Positions 25,339 to 36,575 of a DNA stretch of 64,000 bases are shown here, in pieces. Origin of the DNA: Mesorhizobium sp. ORS 3324. Lineage in GTDB: Bacteria; Pseudomonadota; Alphaproteobacteria; Rhizobiales; Rhizobiaceae. The notes beneath the pieces were generated by a model. The model had not been told where the DNA came from. It did no database searches and saw only the letters and a program-made list of their open reading frames with translations. Within the stretch, counting starts at the first letter, position 1, and every line of letters begins with the position of its first letter. Where the stretch lies: contig LM655170.1 of the NCBI GenBank assembly GCA_000824825.2, positions 252,679 to 316,678 on the forward strand, written 5' to 3'. A program made the position numbers and the translations under genes.

Positions 25339-26793
25339 ATGGGCAAGGTAACAGGGTTTCTCGAGATCGATCGGCAGGTGCACAAGTACCAGCCTGCCTC
25401 GGACCGCATCCGGCATTTTCGCGAATTCACGCTGCCGATGTCGGACAAGGAGGTCGAGAAACAAGCCGCGCGCTGCATGGATTGCGGCATCCCGTACTGC
25501 CATGGGCCGACCGGCTGCCCGATCCACAACCAGATCCCGGACTGGAACGACCTTGTCTACAACGGCGACTGGGACAGCGCGATCCGCAACCTGCACTCGA
25601 CCAATAATTTCCCGGAGTTCACCGGCCGCATCTGCCCGGCGCCGTGCGAGGAAGCCTGCACGCTGAACCTCGAGGACATTCCGGTCGCCATCAAGACGGT
25701 CGAGCAGGCGATCGCCGACAAGGCCTATGAGACCGGGCACATCCGACCCTATCCGCCGGAGAAGAAGACCGGCAAGCGCGTCGCGATCATCGGCTCCGGG
25801 CCTGCCGGCATGTCGGCGGCGCAGCAGCTCGGCCGCGCCGGCCATGACGTGCATGTCTATGAGCGCGAAAGCCGGCCGGGCGGACTGATGCGTTACGGCA
25901 TTCCCGACTTCAAGATCGAGAAGCATTACATCGATCGCCGCATCGAGCAGATGCAGGGCGAGGGCGTAACCTTCCATTGCGGCGTCAATGTCGGCGTCGA
26001 CAAGAAGGTCTCGGAACTGCTCGCCGAGTATGATGCGGTGCTCTATTGCGGCGGCTCCGAAACGCCGCGCCCGGCCAACATTCCGGGCGACGAGCTCGGC
26101 GGCGTCTACGACGCCATGCCCTATCTGGTGCAGCAGAACCGCCGCGTCGGCGGCGAGCCGATCCAGTCGGTGGCCTGGCCCTCGCACCCGATCATCGCCG
26201 GCGGCCAGCATGTCGTCGTGGTCGGTGGCGGCGACACCGCATCCGATTGCATCGGCACCGCCTTCCGGCAGGGCGCGGTGCGCGTCACGCAGCTCGACAT
26301 CCGCCCGCAGCCGCCCGAGAAGGAAGACAAGCTCGCGGTCTGGCCTTACTGGGCGACGAAGATGCGCACGTCCTCCTCGCAGGCCGAAGGCGCCGAACGC
26401 GAATTCCAAGTGGCGACGCTCGAGTTCATCGGCGAGGACGGCCAGCTGACCGGCGTCCGGTGCTGCGAGGTCGACGAGAAGCGCAAGCCGATCCCCGGCA
26501 CCGAATTCGTCATCCGCGCCGATCTCGCCTTCATCGCCATCGGCTTTGCCGGTCCGGCGAGCGACAGCGTGATGAAGGAGCTCGACGGCCAGATAAAGGT
26601 CGTCACCGACAGCCGGCGCTCGAAGAATGTCGAGGCCAACGACCGCGACTACAAGACCAGCGTCGACAAGCTCTATGCTGCGGGCGACGTGCGCCGCGGC
26701 CAGTCGCTGGTGGTGTGGGCGATCCGCGAGGGCCGCCAGGCGGCGCGTTCGATCGACGAGGCGCTGATGGGATCGACAGTGCTGCCGCGCTGA
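25339..26793 (+). CDS. gltD: Glutamate synthase [NADPH] small subunit
   Basis: A 484-residue beta subunit. An N-terminal cysteine-rich domain ([24 protein letters not shown]) binds 4Fe-4S clusters. The FAD motif is [14 protein letters not shown] and the NADPH motif is [13 protein letters not shown]. It passes electrons from NADPH to GltB. Start ATG 25339 (MGKVTGFLE) is the usual family start; a GTG at 25297 is also open. The 143-base gap after gltB contains a GGCCGGG/CCCGGCC stem-loop near 25215, but the pair is almost surely one operon. Confidence 0.96.
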   Translation: MGKVTGFLEIDRQVHKYQPASDRIRHFREFTLPMSDKEVEKQAARCMDCGIPYCHGPTGCPIHNQIPDWNDLVYNGDWDSAIRNLHSTNNFPEFTGRICPAPCEEACTLNLEDIPVAIKTVEQAIADKAYETGHIRPYPPEKKTGKRVAIIGSGPAGMSAAQQLGRAGHDVHVYERESRPGGLMRYGIPDFKIEKHYIDRRIEQMQGEGVTFHCGVNVGVDKKVSELLAEYDAVLYCGGSETPRPANIPGDELGGVYDAMPYLVQQNRRVGGEPIQSVAWPSHPIIAGGQHVVVVGGGDTASDCIGTAFRQGAVRVTQLDIRPQPPEKEDKLAVWPYWATKMRTSSSQAEGAEREFQVATLEFIGEDGQLTGVRCCEVDEKRKPIPGTEFVIRADLAFIAIGFAGPASDSVMKELDGQIKVVTDSRRSKNVEANDRDYKTSVDKLYAAGDVRRGQSLVVWAIREGRQAARSIDEALMGSTVLPR

Positions 26794-26808
26794 GACGGTC
26801 GAGACCTC

Positions 26809-26834
26809 CACGCCTGCTGCCGACGGCAGGCGTG
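26809..26834. terminator. Hairpin between convergent gltD and DUF459 genes
   Basis: CACGCCTGC (26809-26817) pairs with GCAGGCGTG (26826-26834). It sits between two convergent genes, where a shared transcript end is expected, but neither side has a U-run. Confidence 0.4.
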
Positions 26835-26848
26835 TCCACGCCGCCGGG

Positions 26849-28057
26849 CTACCGACTTATCGCTGTCGTCGTGTCCGACGAAGCGGTCGGTGTCTTCGGC
26901 GGCCAGGAAAAATCGTCGGCGCGGCCGGGCGAGGCCGCCGGCGCCTTGCCCTCGACGGTCAGCTTCTCACCCGGCAGGTTCGGATCGGCCTTGGCGGGCT
27001 GAGCATCGCCCAGCAGTTCCGTGCCGCCGTCGAGCGCGGGGTCGCTGAGCAGCATCGGCGGCGTGCGGTCGACGACGACCGGGGCCGCGGCAGGCTTCGG
27101 CGCCTCGACCGGCGCGCCGGCCGGCGCGGAGACCGTCGTGACGCTTCCCGGTGCCGCCAGTCCAAGAATCTTGGCCAGCGGCTTTTCGGTATAGAAGGCC
27201 AGCTTGCGCTTGCCGGCCTTGGTCACGTTGATGCCGTCGTCGGAGCGCAGGCGCACCGGCTGGCCGTTGATGTCGGGGCCGGAGGTGACGAAGGCGCCGT
27301 TCTCGTCGACGAAACCGTCCCAGACATCGACGAACTCGCCGCCATGGCTCTGCGCCGCCGAATGGTAGATGTCGTTGAAGGCCAGCATGTCCGAGGTCAT
27401 CTTCGCCACCCGGAACGCCGGCATGCCGACCCACAGGAACGGCACCTTGGCGTCCTGGATGGCCTTGCCCAGCGCATCGGTGCGGCGCTCGTATTCCTTG
27501 GTCCAGTTCTCCGAGCGCGGCTGCTCGCGCACGTCGCCGACACGCATCTGCTGGCGGTCGTTGGAGCCAAGCATGACCACCACGACGGAGGGCTTCTCCG
27601 TCTCGATCAGCGACTTGATCTCGACCGGCCAGTTGTAGAAATCGTCGCGCACAAAGCCGGACGAACCGTTGCTGCGGGAAACAATTCTGACGGCGGGATT
27701 GTCAGCGAAGGCGTCGTCGAGGCCTTCGGCAAGGCCGCCCGCCAGGAAATCGCCGACCACAAGCACGACGCGAGCATCGGGTGCCTTTTCGACGATCGGC
27801 GTCTCCGGTTCGGCCGGGGGGCGCGGCTTCGGTTTCTTCTTGGGCTTCGGCCTCGCCTGCTGGATATCGGCAGGCGGCTCGATGCGCTCGCTGCGGCGCG
27901 GGAACAGAAGATCGCGCAGCGACCAGCCATGGCTTTCTTCCTGCGCGAAAGCAGGCGAATGGAAGGCGCTGGAGCCGGCGACGGCAAGCACGACGGCGGC
28001 CACAACGAGGATAGGCAGGCGGCGAACGATCAGCCGGATACGGGCAACCGTAACCAA
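26849..28057 (-). CDS. DUF459 (SGNH/GDSL-like) exported protein with altered catalytic residues
   Basis: A 402-residue protein with an N-terminal membrane/signal segment ([17 protein letters not shown]), a Pro/Lys-rich linker, and a DUF459 SGNH-hydrolase fold. Block III is present (MLGSNDRQ). Block I reads GDFLAGG where active members have GDS, and block V reads DGINVTKAG where active members have DxxH. The usual Ser and His therefore appear missing. The C-terminus is a disordered Ala/Pro tail. The TTG start at 28057 follows a GGAG site. It sits downstream of a lytic transglycosylase gene, suggesting a cell-wall role. Confidence 0.75.
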   Translation of the reverse strand: MVTVARIRLIVRRLPILVVAAVVLAVAGSSAFHSPAFAQEESHGWSLRDLLFPRRSERIEPPADIQQARPKPKKKPKPRPPAEPETPIVEKAPDARVVLVVGDFLAGGLAEGLDDAFADNPAVRIVSRSNGSSGFVRDDFYNWPVEIKSLIETEKPSVVVVMLGSNDRQQMRVGDVREQPRSENWTKEYERRTDALGKAIQDAKVPFLWVGMPAFRVAKMTSDMLAFNDIYHSAAQSHGGEFVDVWDGFVDENGAFVTSGPDINGQPVRLRSDDGINVTKAGKRKLAFYTEKPLAKILGLAAPGSVTTVSAPAGAPVEAPKPAAAPVVVDRTPPMLLSDPALDGGTELLGDAQPAKADPNLPGEKLTVEGKAPAASPGRADDFSWPPKTPTASSDTTTAISR

Positions 28058-28166
28058 TCAGGTCTCCATCCCTTGGCGCATGACATGCAAACACGGGACG
28101 TCATGCGCAAGCCGAAGCGCTACAGCATCCTTTCCGTATTGGAAAGGATTCACGCCATGGGCGGCT

Positions 28167-29387
28167 CTATTGCTTGCGGAGCCATTTCAACACTTCCAGG
28201 CTCGGATAGCCATCCTGGGTCAGGCCGACCTTCGCCTGGTAGGCCATGATGGCGGCCTTCGACCCATCGCCGATCTTGCCGTCGAACTTGCCGTCGTAAT
28301 AGCCGTGCTCGGAAAGCCGCTTCTGCAGTTCCTGCCGTTCCTCGAAGGTGAGCTTGGTGAAAGGCCGCTGCCAGTCCTGCACAAGGCCGGTGCCGCCGGC
28401 GATCTCGTCGGCGAGAAGGCCGACGGCCAAAGCGTATTTGTCGGCGTTGTTGTAGGCCTTGATGACCGAGAAATTCCTGATCATCAGGAAGGCCGGGCCG
28501 CCTCTGCCGTCCGGCACCTTCAATGTCGCCTTGTCGGTCAGGTTCCTGAACGGCTTGCCGTTGGCCCTGACGACGCCAAGCGCCTGCCACTGCGCCAGCG
28601 TCTTCGATCCGGCGGGCAGCTTGCCGGCCGGCAGGGTCACCTCATAGCCCCAGGTCTTGCCGGCCTGCCAGCCGTTCTTCTTCAGAAGGTTGGCGGCGGT
28701 CGCCAGCGCATCGGGGATCGAATTCCAGATGTCGCGGCGGCCGTTACCGTCCATGTCGACGGCGTAGCGCTGGTAGCTGGTTGGGATGAACTGCGTCTGG
28801 CCCATCGCGCCGGCCCAGGAGCCCATGAGGTGGCTTTCGTCGATGTCGCCGGTCTGCAGGATCTTCAACGCGGCGATCAACTGGGTGCGGGCATATTGCG
28901 ACCGCTTCGGATCGCCATAGGCGAGGGTTGCCAGCGAACGGATGACGTTGCGCATGATGTCGTCGCGCTTGAGGGTCTCGCCATAGTTCGATTCCATCGA
29001 CCAGATGCCGAGCAGAATGTTGCTGTCGACGCCGAACCTTGCCTCGATGCGATCGAGCCACGGCTTCCATTTGCGGGCCATCGCCTGGCCGTTGGCCACC
29101 GCCTGGTCATGCACGCGGTTGTCGAAATAGTCCCAGGCGGGAGCGGTGAATTCCGGCTGGGTGCGGGCCTTTTCCAGCACGACCGGGTCGGGCTCGATGC
29201 CCTTCAGGGCCTTGTCGTAAACGGCACCCGAGACGCCGCCTTCGACGGCCGTGGCGCGGAAGCCTGCGACCCACTGGCGGAACCCGGCATCGGCGAAAGC
29301 GGGTCCGGCGGGCACCAGCAGGGCGAGGGTGAGGCCGGCGGCCGTCGCCAATGCCGTCAGGCGCCCTGCGCTGTTGCGAACCGACAT
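28167..29387 (-). CDS. Lytic murein transglycosylase (MltB family) with peptidoglycan-binding domain
   Basis: A 406-residue exported protein. A signal peptide ends near AFADAG. The catalytic Glu is in IWSMESNYGE, and GAMGQTQFIPTSY is the usual MltB motif. The last 60 residues form a PG_binding_1 domain (ELQKRLSEHGYYDGKFDGKI). It cleaves glycan strands of murein with formation of 1,6-anhydro ends. ATG 29387 has AAGGAGGAAAAG upstream. The DUF459 gene lies about 110 bases downstream on the same strand. Confidence 0.92.
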   Translation of the reverse strand: MSVRNSAGRLTALATAAGLTLALLVPAGPAFADAGFRQWVAGFRATAVEGGVSGAVYDKALKGIEPDPVVLEKARTQPEFTAPAWDYFDNRVHDQAVANGQAMARKWKPWLDRIEARFGVDSNILLGIWSMESNYGETLKRDDIMRNVIRSLATLAYGDPKRSQYARTQLIAALKILQTGDIDESHLMGSWAGAMGQTQFIPTSYQRYAVDMDGNGRRDIWNSIPDALATAANLLKKNGWQAGKTWGYEVTLPAGKLPAGSKTLAQWQALGVVRANGKPFRNLTDKATLKVPDGRGGPAFLMIRNFSVIKAYNNADKYALAVGLLADEIAGGTGLVQDWQRPFTKLTFEERQELQKRLSEHGYYDGKFDGKIGDGSKAAIMAYQAKVGLTQDGYPSLEVLKWLRKQ

Positions 29388-29612
29388 CTTTTCCTCCTTC
29401 GTCAAATCAGGAAGAATCATTCAACGCCGAACCCGGTTAGCATTTGGTTTACCATAGGCGCCGCCCGGAACGAAAAGAAAGGTCGCGGCTTTAGGCCGGC
29501 ATGTTCAGCTCGGCCGTTCGGTAGGTCAACATTCCGGCGCGAAAATGTTCAGGGGGATTGCGGAGCAGGTGGTCGAGCGGATAATTGGCCCAAAACAGGT
29601 GGGTGACGCAGC

Positions 29613-30518
29613 ATGAAGCGAGTTCGCAAGGCAGTTTTCCCGGTCGCAGGCCTCGGCACGCGGTTTCTTCCGGCCACCAAGGCCATTCCAAAGGAGATGC
29701 TGACCGTCGTTGACCGGCCGGTCATCCAATATGTGGTCGATGAGGCGCGCGAGGCCGGCATCGAGCATTTCATCTTCGTGACCGGGCGCAACAAGGCGGT
29801 CATCGAGGATCACTTCGACGTCCAGTTCGAGCTCTACGACACGCTCGCCCAGCGCGGCAAGGACGACCAGCTCGCCCGCCTGCAGCGGCTGCAGCCGGCG
29901 CCGGGGCAGACCAGCTTCACCCGCCAGCAGGTGCCGCTCGGCCTCGGCCACGCCGTCTGGTGCGCGCGCGAGCTGGTCGGCGACGAGCCGTTCGCGCTGC
30001 TTCTGCCCGACATGATCATGCAGTCGGAAAAAAGCTGCATGAAGGACATGGTCGACCTTTACGCGGAGACCGGCAACAACATCATCGCCGTGCAGGAATG
30101 CGATCCGGCCGAGGCGCATAAATACGGCATCGTCGGCCGCGGCGAGGACACACATCACGGCTTCCGCATCACCGGGATGGTGGAGAAGCCGAAGCCGGGC
30201 ACGGCGCCGTCCAACCTCTTCATCAACGGACGCTACATCCTGCAGCCGGAGATTTTCGGCATCCTCGAAAGCCAGGAGCGGGGCGCCGGCAACGAGATCC
30301 AGCTGACGGATGCGATGCTGAAGCTGGAAAAGCAGCAGCCCTTCTACGGCTACCATTACAAGGGGCGCACCTTCGACTGCGGCTCGCCGGAAGGCTTCGT
30401 CGAGGCCAATGTCGCCTTCGCGCTCTGGCGCAACGACATGAACGAGAGCATGGCCGGCGTCATCCGCACGCTGCTGGATGAAGTGCGGCCAGCGGAGCGG
30501 CGCGGTACTGCCTCTTAG
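29613..30518 (+). CDS. galU: UTP-glucose-1-phosphate uridylyltransferase
   Basis: A 301-residue nucleotidyltransferase of full family length. The signature [18 protein letters not shown] is at the N-terminus, and [12 protein letters not shown] and the substrate segment [16 protein letters not shown] follow. It makes UDP-glucose for exopolysaccharide, lipopolysaccharide and cyclic glucan synthesis; ExoN is the S. meliloti equivalent. It is divergent from the transglycosylase gene and convergent with the outer-membrane gene. Confidence 0.95.
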   Translation: MKRVRKAVFPVAGLGTRFLPATKAIPKEMLTVVDRPVIQYVVDEAREAGIEHFIFVTGRNKAVIEDHFDVQFELYDTLAQRGKDDQLARLQRLQPAPGQTSFTRQQVPLGLGHAVWCARELVGDEPFALLLPDMIMQSEKSCMKDMVDLYAETGNNIIAVQECDPAEAHKYGIVGRGEDTHHGFRITGMVEKPKPGTAPSNLFINGRYILQPEIFGILESQERGAGNEIQLTDAMLKLEKQQPFYGYHYKGRTFDCGSPEGFVEANVAFALWRNDMNESMAGVIRTLLDEVRPAERRGTAS

Positions 30519-30581
30519 CACCCACCCGACGCTCGAGACGAGGCCGTCCGGCCGGGGCTCAACGCCTCGGTCGGTAAAGCG

Positions 30582-32384
30582 CTATCGCTGCACCTTCAGG
30601 CCGAGATAGACGCTGTTGGCGACATAGTCGCGGCCAGCCAGGTTGCTGGTGAGCTTCTCCGTCCTGACGCGTGTGGTGAGGCCGGCATAGCGGTTCAGCC
30701 ACCATGTCAGGCCGGCTTCGGCGCTCAGGATCAGATCGTGGCCGTCAGAGCCGGTATAGTCCCGCCAATCCAGTCCAAGCGCCGAATTCGCCGTCAGGTT
30801 GGCGCGCACCTGCCGTTCGCCGGTGAGCCGCCCCGAGTAGAGGAGATCGCCGCTCTGGCCGGCGGTGGTCGTGCTCTCGACCGTGGTCCTTCCGGTGAGG
30901 CCGATGATGGTGCCGCGCTCGGGCGACCATTTGAGATCGGCATTGACGTATGGTCCCGCGTTGGCCGGCAAGCGGTCATCGTCGATCGCTTCGCGCAGCC
31001 AGCCGACGGAGAATTCGCCGGAGAGCTTTTCGTCCATGTCGAGTTCGAGACCGGCGCGCGCGCCGAGCCGCGTCGAGGAGCGCTCGAAGCCGTTGCTGTC
31101 GAAGCGCAGGTCATAGATCCGCCGGCCGGCCTCCACCTCGGCGAAGGGCGTGATGGCCGGCGAGACTTGGTAGCCGGTGCGCAGGGTCGCGGAGTAGAGC
31201 GTGGAGTCGCGATCCTTCTGCGACAGCACCGTGCCGTCCGAGAGCTTGGCGTCGCCGTAGAAATCATGCGTGACCGCGCCGGTCAGCGTATAGCGCATCT
31301 TGCCGACATCCTTCTCTATGCCGAGGCTGCCGTCCACCGTCTGCCGCAACGGCTGCGAGGTGACGCCGGCAATCGCATCCGGTGAGGACGCCGATTCAGG
31401 CGCCGCTTCATAGCCGAGCTTGGCGATGGCGCGCAGCTCGTGATCGAGGTCGACATTGAGCTGACCCTCGATCCGGCCCCGCGCGTCGTTGATCTTCTGG
31501 CCCGACAAGGTGTTGCGGAAGAGGCCGTAGCCGTCGATGACGGCCGAATTCTCCCGCCAATCCGAGGTGGCGGAAAAACGCAGCGCCGTCTCGGACAGCA
31601 CCGCCGGCCTGCCGCCGCTGCTGCCGTCGGCGTTGGATGTCGCGGTGAAGCCCTGCTCCAGCGTCGGCCGGAAGACAAAGGTGCCGACCTTGATGCCGGG
31701 GGCGGCGAAAGGATCGTCTTCCGGCTTCACTTTCTGGCCGTCGATCGACCCTGTGCGCTCGGCGCCGGGATCGAGCTTCTGCCGGTCGACGCTGTCGATG
31801 GTGACGGCGCGGCGGTTGGCGCCGTCGTCGTCGGTGGCCGCGGGAGCGGCCTTGTCGCCGGTGGCGGCCGTGCTGGCGGTGCTGACTGTGCTGTCGGTCG
31901 CGTGGCCGGGCTTCTTCTTGACCTTTTGCTTGTCGGCCGCCTTGGTGTCGCTTTTCGTCTTGGCATCGGCTGCGCGCAGCCTGGCGGTCGAAGGCCGGCG
32001 CGGCCGGGCCGGCGTCTGATTGTCGGCGAAGGGGTCGTCGGCTGCCTGCGGCTGGTCAAAGATGCTCGCCGCCGCGCCCGCTGGCTGGTCGTCGTCCGGA
32101 ACGGCGCCCGGGCTTTCGGGCTGGTAGGGGTTTGCGAGGGTCTGGTCGTCAGCGGCTTGTGCCGTCTGGGCTGCCTGGTCCTGCGATCCCTGCGCGCGCA
32201 ATTGCCTCGCCTTGCGCTGCTGGTCGGCGAGAATCGCCGACTCGGAGACCTCGCCGCGCAGCTCGGTTTCCTGCGCGAAGACCGGCGCGGGGCGCAGCAA
32301 GGCAAGAACGCTCGCCGCCATCAGCAGCGTGCCGACGGCTATGCCCTTTCGACCTCTCTTCGTTTCAGGCTGGGGCCCCGACAT
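30582..32384 (-). CDS. Outer-membrane beta-barrel protein with long disordered N-terminal region
   Basis: A 600-residue protein. A signal peptide ends near PVFAQ, then about 190 residues are low complexity, rich in Ala, Asp, Gln, Lys and Thr. The rest consists of alternating strands (FRPTLEQGFTATSNADG onward) typical of the rhizobial outer-membrane beta-barrel family BBP2_2. Its function is not known to me; a role in polysaccharide export or envelope structure is possible since galU and kdsD flank it. ATG 32384 is the likeliest start; GTG codons lie just upstream. Confidence 0.75.
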   Translation of the reverse strand: MSGPQPETKRGRKGIAVGTLLMAASVLALLRPAPVFAQETELRGEVSESAILADQQRKARQLRAQGSQDQAAQTAQAADDQTLANPYQPESPGAVPDDDQPAGAAASIFDQPQAADDPFADNQTPARPRRPSTARLRAADAKTKSDTKAADKQKVKKKPGHATDSTVSTASTAATGDKAAPAATDDDGANRRAVTIDSVDRQKLDPGAERTGSIDGQKVKPEDDPFAAPGIKVGTFVFRPTLEQGFTATSNADGSSGGRPAVLSETALRFSATSDWRENSAVIDGYGLFRNTLSGQKINDARGRIEGQLNVDLDHELRAIAKLGYEAAPESASSPDAIAGVTSQPLRQTVDGSLGIEKDVGKMRYTLTGAVTHDFYGDAKLSDGTVLSQKDRDSTLYSATLRTGYQVSPAITPFAEVEAGRRIYDLRFDSNGFERSSTRLGARAGLELDMDEKLSGEFSVGWLREAIDDDRLPANAGPYVNADLKWSPERGTIIGLTGRTTVESTTTAGQSGDLLYSGRLTGERQVRANLTANSALGLDWRDYTGSDGHDLILSAEAGLTWWLNRYAGLTTRVRTEKLTSNLAGRDYVANSVYLGLKVQR

Positions 32385-32523
32385 AGTCACCACTGCTCGC
32401 GCGGCGCAGGCGCGCCATACTTACCGGACCGTAAATGGGGATGGTTAACGGAGGGTTGAAACGGGCCGGTTCGACTGCCTCCGACGCACGCGAAACGGGA
32501 ATTCCGTTGGACAGGCGGACGAC

Positions 32524-33546
32524 ATGGCGCTAATGGCATCTGCCATGCATGCGGGGTCCCCAGAAAGAAAGCGGCCGGACAGTCAGGCTGCAATCGAATC
32601 GGCGCTGAGAACGGTGGCGACGGAACAGGCCGGCGTCGCCGCGCTTGCCGCTGCGCTCGGCAACAGCCTGGCGCAGCCCTTCGCGGCCGCCATCGATCTC
32701 ATTGCGCGGATCGAGGGCCGCGTCATCGTCACCGGCGTCGGCAAGAGCGGCCATATCGGCTCCAAGATCGCCGCCACGCTCGCTTCGACCGGCACGCCCG
32801 CCTTCTTTGTCCATCCGGCCGAGGCCAATCACGGCGATCTCGGCATGATCGCCAAGGATGACGCCATCATCGCCATGTCGTGGTCGGGCGAGAGCAAGGA
32901 ACTGATGGGCATCGTCGCCTATTCCAGGCGGTTCTCCATCCCGCTGATCGCCATCACCTCCGGCGAGAACTCGGCGCTGGCGCGGGCGGCCGACGTGGTG
33001 GTGCTGCTGCCGCCGGCGCCGGAGGCCTGCCCGCACGGGCTGGCGCCAACGACGTCGACGCTGCTGCAACTGGTCATGGGCGACGCGCTGGCCATCGCGC
33101 TGCTCGAGGCGCGCGGCTTCACACCCGATCACTTTCGCACCTTCCACCCCGGTGGCCAGCTCGGCGCCAATCTGACGCAACTGCGCGAGATCATGCATGT
33201 CGGCGAGCGGCTGCCGCTGGTGCCATCGGGCACCGGCATGCGCGAAGCGATCGTCGAGCTGTCGCGCAAAGGTTTTGGCTGCGTGGCGATCACCGGCGGC
33301 GACGGCGCGCTGATCGGCATCATCACCGACGGCGATATCCGCCGCCACATCGCCGACGATCTCCTGTCGATGAGCGTCGATCAGGTGATGACGAAGAAGC
33401 CGAAGACGGCTGCCCCCGACACGCTGGTGGCGACGGCGCTGCAAACGATCAACACCTCCGCCATCACCAGCCTGATGGTGGTGGAAGGCGGCCGCCCCGT
33501 AGGGCTCGTGCATCTGCACGATCTGCTGCGCATCGGCGCCGCTTAG
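32524..33546 (+). CDS. kdsD: Arabinose-5-phosphate isomerase (KpsF/GutQ family)
   Basis: A 340-residue protein. The SIS sugar-isomerase domain contains VTGVGKSGHIGSKIA, the HGDLGM segment and SWSGESKEL; two CBS domains follow (about 215-275 and 285-340). It converts ribulose-5-phosphate to arabinose-5-phosphate, the first step to Kdo for lipid A-core. The N-terminal 20 residues are variable, and ATG codons at residues 4 and 8 are alternative starts. Confidence 0.92.
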   Translation: MALMASAMHAGSPERKRPDSQAAIESALRTVATEQAGVAALAAALGNSLAQPFAAAIDLIARIEGRVIVTGVGKSGHIGSKIAATLASTGTPAFFVHPAEANHGDLGMIAKDDAIIAMSWSGESKELMGIVAYSRRFSIPLIAITSGENSALARAADVVVLLPPAPEACPHGLAPTTSTLLQLVMGDALAIALLEARGFTPDHFRTFHPGGQLGANLTQLREIMHVGERLPLVPSGTGMREAIVELSRKGFGCVAITGGDGALIGIITDGDIRRHIADDLLSMSVDQVMTKKPKTAAPDTLVATALQTINTSAITSLMVVEGGRPVGLVHLHDLLRIGAA

Positions 33547-33649
33547 GATCTGTCGATATTCAGATGATGGTAGCCTGACTTGAATCTCAACAGGCACCGG
33601 CCGCTAGCGCAGTTCAGCGCTTCTTGGAATCGCTGATCTGCGCTAACCG

Positions 33650-33709
33650 TTTGTTTTCACGCAATTCCGGATGGAAAACCGCTGCGCACTTTTCCTGGAA
33701 TTGCTCTAG
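33650..33709. repeat. Dispersed palindromic repeat, copy 1
   Basis: Begins TTTGTTTT; GCAATTCCGGA and TGGAATTGC form terminal inverted arms around a core with AAAACCG and CACTTTTC. A near-identical copy lies at 34266-34326 in the same orientation, with the NfeD gene between them. Such elements recur in intergenic DNA of related genomes. Confidence 0.75.
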
Positions 33710-33710
33710 A

Positions 33711-34208
33711 TCAAACAGCCTCTACCGTCAGCTCCAGATCGGTATCCGCAGCCCCTGTCACACGCACGTGCGTGCCCGCCGGAAGATCGGGGCCGGAGAC
33801 GCGCCACAGCGTGTCGCCCAGCCTGATGCGGCCGCGGCCGTCCTTGATAGGCTCGGTGAGCGTTGCCGTGCGGCCGACCATCTGCGCGCCGCGGCGGTTG
33901 AGCAGCGGCTGGTCGACCTCGCCGGCGCGCGCGGCCGTCAGCCTCTTGCCGATGAAGGCCGAGATCACGGACAGGACGAGAAAGGTGAGAACCTGAACCT
34001 GCCATGTCCAGATGGCACTATTCAACTCGGCCTGCCACGGCCAGATGGCGGCATAGCCGATGAGCAGCGACACCGCGCCGATGATGAGGGCCGCGATGCC
34101 GATCCAGAGCATGAACACGCCGGGCGCCACGACTTCCATCACCAGGAGCACGAAGCCGAGGACCATCCAGTTCCACGGACCGAGTTCCGAAACGATGCGC
34201 TCGATCAT
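33711..34208 (-). CDS. NfeD family membrane protein
   Basis: A 165-residue protein of the short NfeD class: two or three N-terminal membrane helices, then a C-terminal OB-fold domain (about 105-165; MVGRTATLTEPIKDGRGRIR). NfeD proteins work with SPFH/stomatin proteins in membrane microdomains, and the SPFH gene lies directly upstream on the same strand. ATG 34208 (MIERIVSE) follows GGGAGAACGTCG. The stop almost touches repeat copy 1. Confidence 0.88.
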   Translation of the reverse strand: MIERIVSELGPWNWMVLGFVLLVMEVVAPGVFMLWIGIAALIIGAVSLLIGYAAIWPWQAELNSAIWTWQVQVLTFLVLSVISAFIGKRLTAARAGEVDQPLLNRRGAQMVGRTATLTEPIKDGRGRIRLGDTLWRVSGPDLPAGTHVRVTGAADTDLELTVEAV

Positions 34209-34265
34209 CGACGTTCTCCCACCAGAGCGGTTCACCGTTCACGGAAACGCAGAACCGCTCTATCT

Positions 34266-34326
34266 CTTTGTTTTGGCGCAATTCCGGACGAAAAACCGTT
34301 TCACACTTTTCGTGGAATTGCGCCAG
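34266..34326. repeat. Dispersed palindromic repeat, copy 2
   Basis: The second copy of the GCAATTCC/GGAATTGC element, sitting between the SPFH and NfeD genes. It differs from copy 1 at scattered positions. Inserted inside an apparent operon, it may form an mRNA hairpin between the two partners. Confidence 0.75.
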
Positions 34327-34337
34327 ACAAGGTCACA

Positions 34338-35288
<951 letters not shown>

Positions 35289-35425
35289 TTCGTTTCTCCC
35301 CTCAAAAAGGCGGCGACCTCGCGGAATCACTTAAGTGTGTTTCCGTGACGTTACAATCAGGTGATCGCGAATATCGGTCAGCGAAGGCTTTCGCGTACCG
35401 GTTCAAGACCTGTCGGTGAAGCCCG

Positions 35426-36490
35426 TCACACCCAGCCGGAAAGCTCGCGCCGTACCAGCGCTTCGATCACCGCCATGCCCTCGGCGCTGTCGTTGAGGCA
35501 GGGGATGTGGGCGAAATTCCTGCCGCCGGCATGGTGGAAGGTCTCGGCCGCCTCGCGGCCGATCTCGTCCAGCGTCTCGACGCAGTCGACGGAAAATCCC
35601 GGATTGACGATGGCGATCGACTTCACGCCGTCCTTCGCCAGCTTCTCGACGGTGACGTCGGTGTAGGGCTGCAGCCATTCCTGGGCGCCGAAGCGCGACT
35701 GGAAGCTGGTGATGAGCTTCTTCTCGTCCCATCCCAGCCTTGCCCGCAGCAGCCGCGTCGTCTCCAGGCAATGCGCCTGGTAAGGGTCGCCTTTGTCGGA
35801 ATAGGGTTTAGGGATGCCGTGATAGGAGGTGATCACCACCTCCGGCTCGAAGTCGAGCGTCGCCAGATGCTTCTCTATCGAACGGGCGAGCGCCTCGATA
35901 TAGACCGGCTCGTCGTAATAGGGGGGCACGCTGCGGATTGCCGGGGCGTGCCTGATCTTCATCAGCGCGCGGAACAGCTGGTCGTTGGCGGTCGCCGTCG
36001 TCGTCGCCGAATATTGCGGATAGATGGGAAAGGTGAGGATGCGCTCGCAGCCCTGCTCGACGAGCCGGCGGGCCACGCTTGCCGTCGAGGGGCTGCCGTA
36101 GCGCATCGCCCAGTCGACGACGACGTTCGGCAGGTCGCCGAGCATGGCGGCCAGCTTCTCGGCTTGCGAACGGGTGAAGGTGCGGAGCGGCGACTCGTTC
36201 TTTTCGGTGTTCCAGATCCTGGCGTAGTTGGCGCCGGATTTCTTCGGCCTCGTGGTGAGCACGAGCCCATAAAGGATCGGATACCATATCGCCTTATTTA
36301 ACTCGATAACGCGCGGATCGGAGAGGAATTCCCTCAGATAACGCCACATCGGCTTGAAATCGGTGCCATCGGGCGTGCCGAGATTGATCAGCATGAGGCC
36401 GATCTTGCCCTGCTTCACCGGCGCGGCACCTGCCGGCGCCGGACCGGCGGTCTTGGCGGCTTTCGCATCGGCAGGGCTGGCAAGCGTCAT
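35426..36490 (-). CDS. hemH: Ferrochelatase
   Basis: A 354-residue ferrochelatase. The active-site His is in ITSYHGIPKPY, with the metal-site region NPGFSVDCVETLDEI near the C-terminus. It inserts ferrous iron into protoporphyrin IX, the last step of heme synthesis. The first 28 residues are Ala/Pro-rich and absent from most relatives. ATG 36490 is used; a TTG lies just upstream. Confidence 0.95.
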   Translation of the reverse strand: MTLASPADAKAAKTAGPAPAGAAPVKQGKIGLMLINLGTPDGTDFKPMWRYLREFLSDPRVIELNKAIWYPILYGLVLTTRPKKSGANYARIWNTEKNESPLRTFTRSQAEKLAAMLGDLPNVVVDWAMRYGSPSTASVARRLVEQGCERILTFPIYPQYSATTTATANDQLFRALMKIRHAPAIRSVPPYYDEPVYIEALARSIEKHLATLDFEPEVVITSYHGIPKPYSDKGDPYQAHCLETTRLLRARLGWDEKKLITSFQSRFGAQEWLQPYTDVTVEKLAKDGVKSIAIVNPGFSVDCVETLDEIGREAAETFHHAGGRNFAHIPCLNDSAEGMAVIEALVRRELSGWV

Positions 36491-36575
36491 CAACGGTCTC
36501 CGGGCAGGCGCCGCAAAACTAGCGACGCCCTGCGGCTTTTCAATGCTGCGTCTGGACGCACCTTATCCCGCTCCC

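Noticed and set aside
32445..32459. CtrA-like site TTAACGGAGGGTTGA between the outer-membrane and kdsD genes
   Set aside because: The second half is TTGA, one mismatch from consensus, and no promoter alignment supports it.
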